A stretch of 64,000 nucleotides of DNA, taken from contig JAMOUJ010000006.1 of the NCBI GenBank assembly GCA_027068075.1, forward strand, positions 124,001 through 188,000. The letters run 5' to 3'. The position numbers were made by a program, and so were the translations under genes. The notes beneath the pieces were generated by a model, which was given only the letters and a program-made list of their open reading frames with translations, did no database searches and was not told the DNA's origin. Shown piece by piece: positions 1 to 8,078 of this stretch. The stretch comes from Candidatus Aminicenantota bacterium. Lineage in GTDB: Bacteria > Acidobacteriota > Aminicenantia > S016-38. The first letter of the stretch is position 1. Each line of letters opens with the position of its first letter.

Positions 1-305
1 CTGTGAGGGTTCACGAGGTGGTAAGTTTCTACACCATGTACGAAAGAAAACCCGTGGGAAATCACATCATAAGGGTTTGCCGTAACATCACCTGCACCCT
101 GCTGGGGGCTGAATCTTTGATCCATTACCTGAAAAGGAAATTGAAGGTGGACGAAGGCGGAACTACCTCCGACGGGAGGTTTACCCTGGAAACGGTGGAA
201 TGCCTGGGGGCCTGCGAACTGGCCCCGGTCATGCAAATTGACGGAGAATTTTACGGTCACCTTACCCCGGAGAAAATAGACGAAATCCTGGAGAGGATGA
301 AATGA
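1..305 (+). CDS. nuoE: NADH-quinone oxidoreductase subunit E, C-terminal part (cut by window start)
   Basis: This is the thioredoxin-like [2Fe-2S] subunit of the NADH-oxidising arm of complex I, which sits beside NuoF. The reading frame is already open at the left edge, so the N-terminal helical part lies outside the window; the GTG at position 3 is not a real start. Visible family marks are the segment HEVVSFYTMYERKPVG, the first cysteine pair in CRNITC and the second pair in ECLGACELAP. Its last codons overlap the nuoF start by 4 nt (ATGA), so the two are translationally coupled. The identification follows from both the motif and the gene order. Confidence 0.93.
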   Translation, partial: VRVHEVVSFYTMYERKPVGNHIIRVCRNITCTLLGAESLIHYLKRKLKVDEGGTTSDGRFTLETVECLGACELAPVMQIDGEFYGHLTPEKIDEILERMK

Positions 306-1558
306 GCCTGGTGATAACCCCCTGGTTTGGAAAGGTGAGAATAGAAGATTACATGGAGGCGGGGGGATATCGGGGTGCAAAAAAGGCCCTTTCCATGGCC
401 CCGGAGGAGGTGATTGAAGAGGTCAAAAAATCCAACCTGCGGGGCCGGGGGGGAGCCGGTTTTCCCACGGGCCTTAAGTGGTCCTTCGTCCCCAGGGATT
501 CCAGTCGGCCCAAGTATCTCTGCATAAACGCCGACGAGGGGGAACCGGGAACCTTTAAGGACAAATACATCCTCAGGGATGCCCCCCATCTACTGATTGA
601 AGGGGCCATTATAGCCTCATGGGCCGTGGGGATAAACACGGCCTTCGTTTACATAAGGGGAGAATACGGGAAAATAGCCCTGATTCTGGAGAAAGCCATA
701 GAGGAAGCCTACGCCCGGGGTTTTCTGGGCAAGGACATCTTTGGGACCGGGTTTTCCTTGGACCTCTTCGTTCACCGGGGAGCCGGAGCCTATGTCTGCG
801 GGGAGGAAACGGCCCTCATAGAGTCCCTGGAGGGGAAAAGGGGCCAGCCGAGGATAAGGCCGCCCTTCCCCGCCACCTACGGGCTTTACGGATGTCCTAC
901 CGTGGTCAACAATGTGGAAACCCTGGCCAACCTTCCGGCCATAATGGAAAAGGGAGGAGAGTGGTTCGCCTCCCTGGGGGTGGAAAAGAGCGGGGGGACC
1001 AAACTCTTTGCGGTGAGCGGCCATGTGAAAAAACCCGGTCTCTACGAACTCCCCATGGGAGCCTCCCTGAAGAGCCTAATTTACGATTATGCTGGGGGAA
1101 TAAGGGAAAACCGCCGGTTGAAGGGGGTAATTCCTGGGGGAAGTTCCTCCCCCATCTTGAAACCCGAGGAAATAGAGGTGGCCCTGGACTACGATTCCAT
1201 GATGAAGGCTGGGACCATGCTGGGCTCCGGAGCGGTGATAGTTCTGGACGAGACCGCGTGCATGGCCAAGGTTCTCCAGGTCATTACCCGATTTTACGCC
1301 CACGAAAGTTGCGGCCAGTGTACTCCGTGCCGCCAGGGAACCTCTTGGATGGCTAAAATAGCCCACAGGATAATTTCCGGCCGGGGAAGGGAGGGGGACC
1401 TTGACCTGCTGAAGGACATCGCCCGCTCCATGATGGGAAAAACCATCTGTCCCCTGGCCGATGCGGCGGCCATGCCGGTTATTGCCATCTGCGAAAAATA
1501 TAGGGAAGAATTAGAAGAACACATAAGAGAGAAAAAATGCCCGGTGGAAAGAGAGTAA
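302..1558 (+). CDS. nuoF: NADH-quinone oxidoreductase subunit F (NADH- and FMN-binding)
   Basis: NuoF oxidises NADH, holds FMN and passes electrons through a [4Fe-4S] cluster to NuoG. The 418-residue protein is normal length for the family. The NADH-binding glycine-rich motif GRGGAGFPTG is at residues 48-57 and the FMN-binding NADEGEPGT at 76-84. The cluster ligands are in ESCGQCTPCRQG near residue 338, with the fourth Cys in TICPLADA near 383. It overlaps nuoE by 4 nt and nuoG by 22 nt. All catalytic motifs are intact. Because bifurcating hydrogenases and formate dehydrogenases use the same subunit, the nuoH-nuoI genes downstream are what point to complex I. Confidence 0.96.
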   Translation: MSLVITPWFGKVRIEDYMEAGGYRGAKKALSMAPEEVIEEVKKSNLRGRGGAGFPTGLKWSFVPRDSSRPKYLCINADEGEPGTFKDKYILRDAPHLLIEGAIIASWAVGINTAFVYIRGEYGKIALILEKAIEEAYARGFLGKDIFGTGFSLDLFVHRGAGAYVCGEETALIESLEGKRGQPRIRPPFPATYGLYGCPTVVNNVETLANLPAIMEKGGEWFASLGVEKSGGTKLFAVSGHVKKPGLYELPMGASLKSLIYDYAGGIRENRRLKGVIPGGSSSPILKPEEIEVALDYDSMMKAGTMLGSGAVIVLDETACMAKVLQVITRFYAHESCGQCTPCRQGTSWMAKIAHRIISGRGREGDLDLLKDIARSMMGKTICPLADAAAMPVIAICEKYREELEEHIREKKCPVERE

Positions 1559-2994
1559 AGATAATCGTTGACGGAAGGGAAGTGGAGGTAGAGCAGGGTA
1601 CCCTTCTGATAAAGGCGGCGGAGGAAGCGGGGGTTTACATCCCGAGGCTTTGTTACCACGAGGGGCTACGGCCCGACGGAAACTGCCGCATGTGTCTGGT
1701 GGAGGTGGAGGGGCTTAGGAAACCCGTTCCCGCCTGCATGACCCCGGTGCGGGATGGTATGGTGGTGAAGACCAACACCCCGGCCCTGAAGGAACACCGA
1801 AGGAAGGTCCTGGAATTCATCCTTACCACCCATCCCATGGACTGTCCCATCTGCGACCAGGCCGGGGAGTGCGTTCTTCAGGATTATTACTTCCAGTACG
1901 ACCTGGAGGACAGAAGGTATTTTGAGGACCGGGAAAGGAAGCCCAAGAAGGTTCACTGGGGGAAGAACCTAATTTACGACGCCGAGAGGTGTATTCTCTG
2001 CCGGCGGTGCGTTCGCTTCCTGGACCATGTGACCAAAACCGGCGAACTGGGGGTTTTTGAGAGGGGTATCCAATCATACATAGGGCTTTTTGACGGCAAG
2101 AAGATTGAGAACAATTATTCGGGGAACCTGGTGGACCTCTGTCCCGTGGGAGCCATCACCGATCTGGACTTCAGGTTCAAGATGAGGGTGTGGTTCCTGG
2201 ACAGGACCCCTTCCGTGTGTCCCCTCTGCGCCCGGGGATGCAACATAGAGATCCACACCAACACCGATCCCCTGACCAACCGTTTTTCCAGCCAGCGGGT
2301 TTTCAGGATAAAACCCAGAAAGAACATGGATGTAAACAGGTGGTGGATTTGTGACGAAGGCAGGTATTCCTATAAATTCATTGATCAGAACAGAATAACC
2401 AGACCCCTTATAAAGGGGAAGGAGGCCTCCTGGGATGCGGTCTCCAGAAAACTCCGGGAAATCATCGGCAGGGAGGTGAGGGTTTACCTTTCCGCCTGGA
2501 TGAGCAACGAGGAACTTATTTACTGGAAGAAACTGGGGGAACTCCTCCAGTGGAAACTCTCCCTGCTCAGAAGGCCCGACGGGGACCAGGACGACCTCCT
2601 CAGGGTTGCGGATAAAAACCCCAACACCACCGGAGCCCGGATTCTGGGGCTTGAAGAAGGCGGAGGCAACGAGGAAGTGGCAGTGGTGTTTCACTTTCCC
2701 TCCCCGGGGGAGCACAAGATGAAAATAGGAATCTTCACCAACGCCTTTGAGGGAATGGAGGATTGGGACATGGTCCTTCCTGCCGCCACCTTTGCGGAAA
2801 AAGAGGGTCACTGGACCAATTTCCAGGGTAGGGTCCAGAAATTTCAGCAGGCCCTTGAGCCCCTGGGCGAAAGCCTGGAGGAGGGAAAAATCGGTGAGAA
2901 GTTTGCCGAGGCCTTCGGCATAGAGTTCCCCTGGAAAAGGGAGGAAATGGAGAAGGAATTTTTAAAGGAGATGAAAAAATGGTCTGGGCGATAG
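1537..2994 (+). CDS. nuoG: NADH-quinone oxidoreductase subunit G, compact form
   Basis: This is the large iron-sulfur subunit of the complex I peripheral arm. In order it shows a [2Fe-2S] domain (C39, C50, C53, C67), the His-ligated [4Fe-4S] site (H99, C103, C106, C112), a ferredoxin-like cluster (C152, C155, C158, C202) and the molybdopterin-oxidoreductase-type 4Fe-4S site (C228, C231, C235, C272). After residue 280 only about 200 residues remain, against several hundred in the usual NuoG. The segment VLPAATFAEKEGHWTN, typical of the C-terminal end of the molybdopterin-like domain, is retained. The protein is therefore an internally shortened but intact version and not a broken gene. The ATG at 1537 lies inside nuoF. 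Confidence 0.93.
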   Translation: MPGGKRVKIIVDGREVEVEQGTLLIKAAEEAGVYIPRLCYHEGLRPDGNCRMCLVEVEGLRKPVPACMTPVRDGMVVKTNTPALKEHRRKVLEFILTTHPMDCPICDQAGECVLQDYYFQYDLEDRRYFEDRERKPKKVHWGKNLIYDAERCILCRRCVRFLDHVTKTGELGVFERGIQSYIGLFDGKKIENNYSGNLVDLCPVGAITDLDFRFKMRVWFLDRTPSVCPLCARGCNIEIHTNTDPLTNRFSSQRVFRIKPRKNMDVNRWWICDEGRYSYKFIDQNRITRPLIKGKEASWDAVSRKLREIIGREVRVYLSAWMSNEELIYWKKLGELLQWKLSLLRRPDGDQDDLLRVADKNPNTTGARILGLEEGGGNEEVAVVFHFPSPGEHKMKIGIFTNAFEGMEDWDMVLPAATFAEKEGHWTNFQGRVQKFQQALEPLGESLEEGKIGEKFAEAFGIEFPWKREEMEKEFLKEMKKWSGR

Positions 2995-4052
2995 TAAAGG
3001 CGGTGGTCGTATTCTCCTGGGCCCTGGTTACCGTTCTATACATAACCCTCCTGGAGAGGAAAGAATCCGCCCTCATCCAGGACAGGATAGGGGCAAACCG
3101 GGCGGAGGTTCTGGGCCTCAGGCTCAACGGGTTTTTCCAGCCCTTTGCCGACGCCCTGAAGATGTTTTTCAAGGAGGACTACATTCCCCCCTTCGTGGAC
3201 AGGCCCTTCTACATGCTGGCGCCTCTATTCGCCCTGGTTTTTGCCCTGGTTCCCGTAGGGGCTATCCCCCTGGCGGACAGCGTAAAAATAGGGGAAAGGG
3301 TGGTTTCCCTTTCGGTAATAGGCTCCAATGTGGGGGTGGTTCTGGTTCTTTCCCTGCTTTCCCTGGGAATTTACGGGGTGATCCTGGGGGGCTACGGCTC
3401 CCGAAATAAATACGGTCTGGTGGGGGGTATGAGGGCCACAGCCCAGGTGATCTCCTACGAGGTGGCCCTGGGCCTTTCCCTCATAGGGGTCCTCCTGGTC
3501 TTTCCATCCCTGGACCTTAACGAAATCGTTCACATGCAGAACCGCTACATCCTGGGGGGATGGGTCCCCCGGTGGGGAATTTTCCTTCAGCCTCTGGCGG
3601 CGGTTCTCTTTCTGATAGCGGGGATGGCGGAAAACAAAAGGGTTCCCTTTGACCTCCCCGAGGGAGAATCGGAGATAATCGGTTATTTTCTGGAATACAG
3701 CGGGATGAAGTTCGGAATGTTCTTCGTGGCGGACTTCGTGGAGGTTCTCCTCCTGGCGGCTCTGTTTACCACCTTCTTCCTGGGAGGATACAACCCGCCT
3801 TACCTGTTCCCCGACGGGTTCCACTTTCCCTGGGGAGGGTCCTGGCTTCTTTCTCCCGTATGGGTGAGGGTGGTTCAGTTCATAACCTTCAACATAAAAC
3901 TCTGGATTATGGTGTGGTTTCTTCTCCTCGTTCGCTGGACCTATCCCAGGTACAGGTACGACCAACTCATGGACCTGGGATGGAAGAACCTGGTGCCCCT
4001 TTCCATTGTCAACATTATAATAACGGCAGGGATAATGGCGGTGATAAAATGA
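2979..4052 (+). CDS. nuoH: NADH-quinone oxidoreductase subunit H (membrane)
   Basis: NuoH is the membrane subunit that forms much of the quinone chamber and links the peripheral arm to the proton-pumping arm. The 357-residue protein has about eight hydrophobic segments. It carries family signatures such as LLERKESALIQDRIGANR near residues 24-41, AENKRVPFDLPEGESEII near 220 and an acidic cytoplasmic loop following it. It overlaps nuoG by 16 nt and nuoI by 3 nt (ATGA). Membrane-bound hydrogenases and formate hydrogenlyase contain a related subunit, but the nuoE-F-G context favours complex I. Confidence 0.95.
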   Translation: MVWAIVKAVVVFSWALVTVLYITLLERKESALIQDRIGANRAEVLGLRLNGFFQPFADALKMFFKEDYIPPFVDRPFYMLAPLFALVFALVPVGAIPLADSVKIGERVVSLSVIGSNVGVVLVLSLLSLGIYGVILGGYGSRNKYGLVGGMRATAQVISYEVALGLSLIGVLLVFPSLDLNEIVHMQNRYILGGWVPRWGIFLQPLAAVLFLIAGMAENKRVPFDLPEGESEIIGYFLEYSGMKFGMFFVADFVEVLLLAALFTTFFLGGYNPPYLFPDGFHFPWGGSWLLSPVWVRVVQFITFNIKLWIMVWFLLLVRWTYPRYRYDQLMDLGWKNLVPLSIVNIIITAGIMAVIK

Positions 4053-4510
4053 GGCTTTTCTGGGAAGCGGTTAAAGGCTTGAGGGTAACGGCAAGACACC
4101 TTCTCCGCAACCTGTGGAAGTTTTCCCTTTACTATGTGGGATTGAGCAAGGACAAGGGGGTTGTTACCTTAGAGTACCCGGAGGAGAGGCGGGAGACCTT
4201 TCCCCGGGTGAGGCTCCGCCACAGGCTCCTCCGCCGGGAGGACGGCAGGCTCCGTTGCGTGGCCTGTTTTCTCTGCGCCACCGCCTGTCCTGCCCGGTGC
4301 ATATACATAGAGGCCGAGGAGGACCCGGACCATCCCCTGGAAAAGAAACCCCGCCAGTTTGTAATAGACCTGGGAAAATGCGCCTACTGCGGCTTCTGCG
4401 TGGAGGCCTGTCCCGAGGACGCCCTGAGGATGGACCTTCACATTCCAGAACTAGCGGAATACAATAGAGACGATCTCCTCTACGACATAGAGAAACTTAC
4501 GAAGCCATGA
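4049..4510 (+). CDS. nuoI: NADH-quinone oxidoreductase subunit I (2x[4Fe-4S] ferredoxin)
   Basis: NuoI carries the two [4Fe-4S] clusters (N6a/N6b) that pass electrons towards the quinone site. The ATG at 4049 overlaps the nuoH stop and gives 153 residues, normal for the family; an upstream ATG in the same frame would add an unrelated tail. The cluster motifs are C70-C73-C76-C80 and C111-C114-C117-C121. The N-terminus (RHLLRNLWKF) fits the usual membrane-contact helix. The next gene overlaps by 4 nt and is a response regulator: no nuoJ-nuoN follow here. Confidence 0.95.
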   Translation: MRLFWEAVKGLRVTARHLLRNLWKFSLYYVGLSKDKGVVTLEYPEERRETFPRVRLRHRLLRREDGRLRCVACFLCATACPARCIYIEAEEDPDHPLEKKPRQFVIDLGKCAYCGFCVEACPEDALRMDLHIPELAEYNRDDLLYDIEKLTKP

Positions 4511-5193
4511 GAAAAGTTCTTATAGTTGACGACGAAGCCGAGGTTCTGGAGTCCCTGAAGAGGGAACTGGAGAAGGACAGGAAACTCTATCGGGTGGAAT
4601 TCGCCTCCGGAGCGGAGGAAGCCCTGGAAAAACTTGAGAAATACCACTACGACCTCCTTATAACCGACATAAGGATGCCGGGGATGGACGGGGTGGAACT
4701 CCTGGCGGAGTTGTTGAACCGGGGAAAATGGGTTCATGTGATGGTGGCTTCCGGGGAAACCACCATGAGGATGATAAGGCCCGACAAAATGAAGGCCCTG
4801 GAGAAATTCGGGGTTCTCAAATACATATTCAAGCCCTATGTGCCCAGCAGTTTAAGGAAACTCATCCGGGAGACCTTGGAAAAAATAGGAGACCCCGACT
4901 ACATTTCCGGAATATCCCTCCCCACCCTGCTTCAGGTCATGGAACTGGAGGCCAAGTCCGGCGTCCTCAGGGTGAGGTCCGGGAAGAGGGAGGGGGCCCT
5001 CTTCTTCAGCCAGGGGGCTCTGGTGGACGCCATAAGCGGCAGGAAGACCGGCACCGAAGCCGCCCTGGAAATACTCTCCTGGGACAAGGTCAGGGTTCAA
5101 ATTGAATACCTCTTCCCGGCCCGGGAGAGGACCATCAAAAAATCCCTGGGCTATTTGATTCTGGAAGCGGCCAAGAGGAAGGATGAAAGTTAA
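4507..5193 (+). CDS. response regulator: receiver domain plus DUF4388 (PatA-like) output
   Basis: Residues 1-120 form a CheY-like receiver domain with acidic pair D8-D9, phosphoacceptor D54 in ITDIRMPGMDG, the S82 switch position and K109 in FKPY. Residues 135-228 match the DUF4388/PatA N-terminal-type domain, with ISLPTLLQVMELEAKSG then an RSGKREGALFF strand. There is no DNA-binding domain, so the output is probably protein-protein signalling. It overlaps nuoI by 4 nt and ispD by 11 nt and must be co-expressed with them. No partner kinase gene is next to it. The only kinase-like sequence in the window is the PurN fusion at 57660-58889, and a link between them is speculative. Confidence 0.85.
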   Translation: MRKVLIVDDEAEVLESLKRELEKDRKLYRVEFASGAEEALEKLEKYHYDLLITDIRMPGMDGVELLAELLNRGKWVHVMVASGETTMRMIRPDKMKALEKFGVLKYIFKPYVPSSLRKLIRETLEKIGDPDYISGISLPTLLQVMELEAKSGVLRVRSGKREGALFFSQGALVDAISGRKTGTEAALEILSWDKVRVQIEYLFPARERTIKKSLGYLILEAAKRKDES

Positions 5194-5839
5194 GGTTTTC
5201 GCCCTGATCCTTGCCGGGGGGAGGGGAGAAAGATTCGGTGCCCCCAAGCAGGTGGTTGAGGTCGGAAGCAAAACCCTTCTTCAATACAGTCTTGAGGCCT
5301 TCCAATCCCATGCCGGGGTGGACGAGGTGGTCCTGGTGATCCACAGGGATCTGAGGAAGGAGGTCCTCCCCTACATGGAGGCCTACCCTAAACTCAGAAA
5401 AATAGTGGAAGGGGGAAAAACTCGGCAGGAAAGTTCCAGGAGGGGACTGTTTTCCCTGGAAGAGGACGGGTTCGTCCTCGTCCACGACGCCGCCAGGCCC
5501 AACCTTAAGCCCGAACTCATAGACCGGGTAATCGCAGGTCTGGGCCGGGCTCCGGCGGTGGTGCCCGTGGTCCCCGTGGGGGAGACCCTGGCGAGGTTGG
5601 AGGGGGAAGTGGTCAGGGATTTCCCCCCCAGAAAGGACTTTTTCAGGGTCCAGACCCCCCAGGGCTTCAGAGTTTCCCTGATAAAGGAAGCCCATGAAAG
5701 GGTTTCTGAGGCAGGATTTACCGACGATGCCAGCCTCTTTCTTTCTGCGGGCATGGGTCCCGTCCTGGCGGTGGAAGGGGATCCCTCCAACATAAAGATA
5801 ACCTATCCCGGGGATCTGAAGTTCTTGGAAGGGACTTAG
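5183..5839 (+). CDS. ispD: 2-C-methyl-D-erythritol 4-phosphate cytidylyltransferase
   Basis: IspD transfers CMP from CTP to 2-C-methyl-D-erythritol 4-phosphate in the MEP isoprenoid pathway in the cytoplasm. The 218-residue protein has the nucleotide-binding LAGGRGERFGAPKQ near the N-terminus, with Lys in PKQ as the expected catalytic residue. VHDAARP is in the middle, and FTDDASLF plus EGDPSNIKIT are at the C-terminal end, as in the family. It begins within the response-regulator gene, and its stop codon overlaps that of the convergent iron-sulfur gene by 4 nt. No ispF is adjacent. Confidence 0.93.
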   Translation: MKVKVFALILAGGRGERFGAPKQVVEVGSKTLLQYSLEAFQSHAGVDEVVLVIHRDLRKEVLPYMEAYPKLRKIVEGGKTRQESSRRGLFSLEEDGFVLVHDAARPNLKPELIDRVIAGLGRAPAVVPVVPVGETLARLEGEVVRDFPPRKDFFRVQTPQGFRVSLIKEAHERVSEAGFTDDASLFLSAGMGPVLAVEGDPSNIKITYPGDLKFLEGT

Positions 5840-6846
5840 CGTTTTCCCCCGGCGGAGCGGTGGGAGAACTCCGGCGAGTCAATGTGCTCTATTATGTAGC
5901 GGTATTCCTTATCGGTTATGGAGTTTTCCCAGCGGTGGGCCAGGCGGGCGGCGGCGGTGAACCCGAAGAACAGCAGGAGGATGAGGAAGAAATAAGCGGT
6001 GGGACTCACCGTTTTCCTTCCCAGTTTGAGTTCCAGGGTATGGGGCACGGGGCAGGCCGCCACGCACCTATAACACGCATTGCATTCGTCGGAAAGGACG
6101 GTTTTTAACTGGTGAACCCTTATGTAGGAAGGGCAGGCCATGGTGCAGAGTTTGCAGTCCGTGCAGGTTGGAATGTTTCTCTTTATTTTCATAGGGCTAA
6201 GGAGGCTCAGGGCCCCCAGGAGGGCGCCGTAGGGACAGAGGTATCTGCACCAGAAGTTCTTTATGGGGATGGAGAGCAAAACGAAGGAAAGGATCACCAG
6301 AAGGGAGAAGGCCGAAATCCTCTCAAAGAAAAAGAGCATTTTTATGTCCGCAGCCCTGTTGTAGGGGCCGTAGATGAAGGTCGCCAGGGCCCCGGCGTCC
6401 ATCCTGAAGACTATGTCCCAGAGAAAAAGCCCCAGAACGAGGTATTTTACGCTCCTCAAAACGGCATCCACCGCCGCCGGGGGCTTAAAATTTTTCCCGA
6501 AGAGTTTTTCCCCCAGTTTCCAGAGTACCTCCGAGAGAAGGCCGAAGGGGCACACCCAGGAGCAGAATCCCCGCTTGAGGAGGAGGCCCATGAGGAGGAA
6601 GCACGCCAGGAGAACCGTGGCCGCCGGATGGATGGAGTTCAAAATCCCGGTGATGGCCCAGTATTTCAGTCCCACCAGGCCGCTCAGGGGAAGGAAGGCC
6701 TCCACCCCCGGGGGTCTTGAAACTCCCCCTCCCGACCCGTGGACGAAGAGGACGAACTTCCAGCCTGTGTAAAGGGAAGCCAGGAGGAAGAAGGCCTGGG
6801 AGGTTCTCCGGAGTCTCTGGGACGGTCCGTGGAGTTTTACCTTCAT
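5836..6846 (-). CDS. membrane-bound 4Fe-4S ferredoxin-type protein (NapH/CcoG/YccM-like)
   Basis: This is an integral membrane electron carrier. About five hydrophobic helices surround two CxxxCP motifs, CSWVCPFG (residues 95-102) and CRYLCPYG (near 200). They are followed by two ferredoxin clusters, CTDCKLCTMACP (near 228-239) and CNACYRCVAACP (near 256-267), and a C-terminal helix. This matches the polyferredoxin group of NapH, NosR C-terminal and YccM. Its partner and substrate are unknown, because no reductase is next to it. It is the last gene of the long minus-strand run that begins at panB, and it overlaps the upstream glycosyltransferase gene by 4 nt. Confidence 0.8.
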   Translation of the reverse strand: MKVKLHGPSQRLRRTSQAFFLLASLYTGWKFVLFVHGSGGGVSRPPGVEAFLPLSGLVGLKYWAITGILNSIHPAATVLLACFLLMGLLLKRGFCSWVCPFGLLSEVLWKLGEKLFGKNFKPPAAVDAVLRSVKYLVLGLFLWDIVFRMDAGALATFIYGPYNRAADIKMLFFFERISAFSLLVILSFVLLSIPIKNFWCRYLCPYGALLGALSLLSPMKIKRNIPTCTDCKLCTMACPSYIRVHQLKTVLSDECNACYRCVAACPVPHTLELKLGRKTVSPTAYFFLILLLFFGFTAAARLAHRWENSITDKEYRYIIEHIDSPEFSHRSAGGKR

Positions 6847-8078
6847 GGGGCGATTTTTTTGAGCAGGGGAAGTATCCGGTCAAAGTATATGTTGTCTATA
6901 ACATATTCCCTCATCACCCGGCGGAACATTCTGGAGGTGGGATGTTCCTCCAGAAACCGCACGAGGTTCTCGGCTATTTCTTCCGGAGGATCGTTCAGAG
7001 AAAAGAACATGGCATCTTCCCTGCCTATCTCCCGGAAGGGTTTTATGTCGGAACACACGATGGGGAGTTTCAACAGTCCGGCCTCCAGGAGAGGAAGGCC
7101 GAAGCCCTCCTGCCGGCTGGGCAGAAAGACCAGATCGCTTATCTGGTAAAGTTCCTTTAGCATCCTCCGGTCCGGAACCACCATCCTTCCTCCGGCCAGG
7201 CGAAGGTCCGTCAGGATTACGAACTCCCTCTGAACCCCCAGTTTCCTCGCCAGGAGTAAGAGTTCCCGGTGATATTTCCTTGAGTCCGGACTGTGGGGGT
7301 CGTATTTTCCCGTGAGGAGGAATTTCCCCCGGATTCCCCTCTTCTTGAGTTCCGCCAGAACCTTTATGGCGAGTTCAATGTTTTTCCTTCGCACCATCCT
7401 GAAGGGGATTATGGCGATGAGGTCCGCCCTGGAAAGTTGCAATTCCTTGAAAATCCTCACGGTGATGGGACTGAATTCAAAAAATCCTATGGGGTCCACT
7501 CCGTTGGTTATGGGAACCACTTCGGTCCCGTAAAGTTTTCTGAACTGCTGGGCCCTGACCTCGGTCACCGCCACATAAAAAATGGAGGGATGGGCCTTCT
7601 TTAATACATTCCAGGGCTCCCTTTCCAGGTAGGAGGGATAATCGGGGTAGAAATAAGGGGAGTCGTGTCCCCAGGATACGACCTTGACCTTTCCTTCTTC
7701 GGCCAGTTTTATCACCGCCAGGGTGAGGGGAAGGTTGAAGGGCATGGAGACCACATTGTGGGCTATTAGAACTTCGGTTTCGCTTAGAACTCTCCGGAGA
7801 AAGCGGTGGATTTTTCTGGAAAGTTCGTAAATTCTTGAATGTTCCCCCTCCTCGGTGGAAAGGCGGTGGGCCCTCAACACGGCCCTGGACCTGGAGGATA
7901 AAAGGGGATGAAACACGATTTCGTATTTTTTGGAAAATTCCCCCCCTTCTCCGGCCACCACTATTACCTGGTGGTGGTGGCGGTGGAACAACTCGGCGTG
8001 CTGGCGGAGAACCTCCTCCACCCCTCCGATGACCGGAGGGACCGAGTAATGGAGAAGGGCCACCGGGGGTTTTCTCAT
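6843..8078 (-). CDS. GT-B glycosyltransferase, family 4-like (first of a pair)
   Basis: This 411-residue retaining glycosyltransferase has the GT-B fold. The N-terminal domain starts PPVIGGVEEVLRQHA, the usual acceptor-side GGVE/H motif of GT4 enzymes. The C-terminal nucleotide-sugar domain carries FRMVRRKNIELAI and LPSRQEGFGLPLLEAGLL, the latter holding the E-x7-E motif. The donor and acceptor sugars cannot be told from sequence. It overlaps the next glycosyltransferase gene by 4 nt, so the pair probably acts in one pathway, such as a polysaccharide, glycolipid or compatible solute. The two are similar in length and layout. Confidence 0.82.
   Translation of the reverse strand: MRKPPVALLHYSVPPVIGGVEEVLRQHAELFHRHHHQVIVVAGEGGEFSKKYEIVFHPLLSSRSRAVLRAHRLSTEEGEHSRIYELSRKIHRFLRRVLSETEVLIAHNVVSMPFNLPLTLAVIKLAEEGKVKVVSWGHDSPYFYPDYPSYLEREPWNVLKKAHPSIFYVAVTEVRAQQFRKLYGTEVVPITNGVDPIGFFEFSPITVRIFKELQLSRADLIAIIPFRMVRRKNIELAIKVLAELKKRGIRGKFLLTGKYDPHSPDSRKYHRELLLLARKLGVQREFVILTDLRLAGGRMVVPDRRMLKELYQISDLVFLPSRQEGFGLPLLEAGLLKLPIVCSDIKPFREIGREDAMFFSLNDPPEEIAENLVRFLEEHPTSRMFRRVMREYVIDNIYFDRILPLLKKIAP

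Noticed and set aside
6112-6720. Long plus-strand frame opposite the membrane ferredoxin gene
   Set aside because: It has no domain and low-complexity composition, and it lies fully antisense to a gene with clear cluster motifs. Many similar GC-driven shadows occur across the window.
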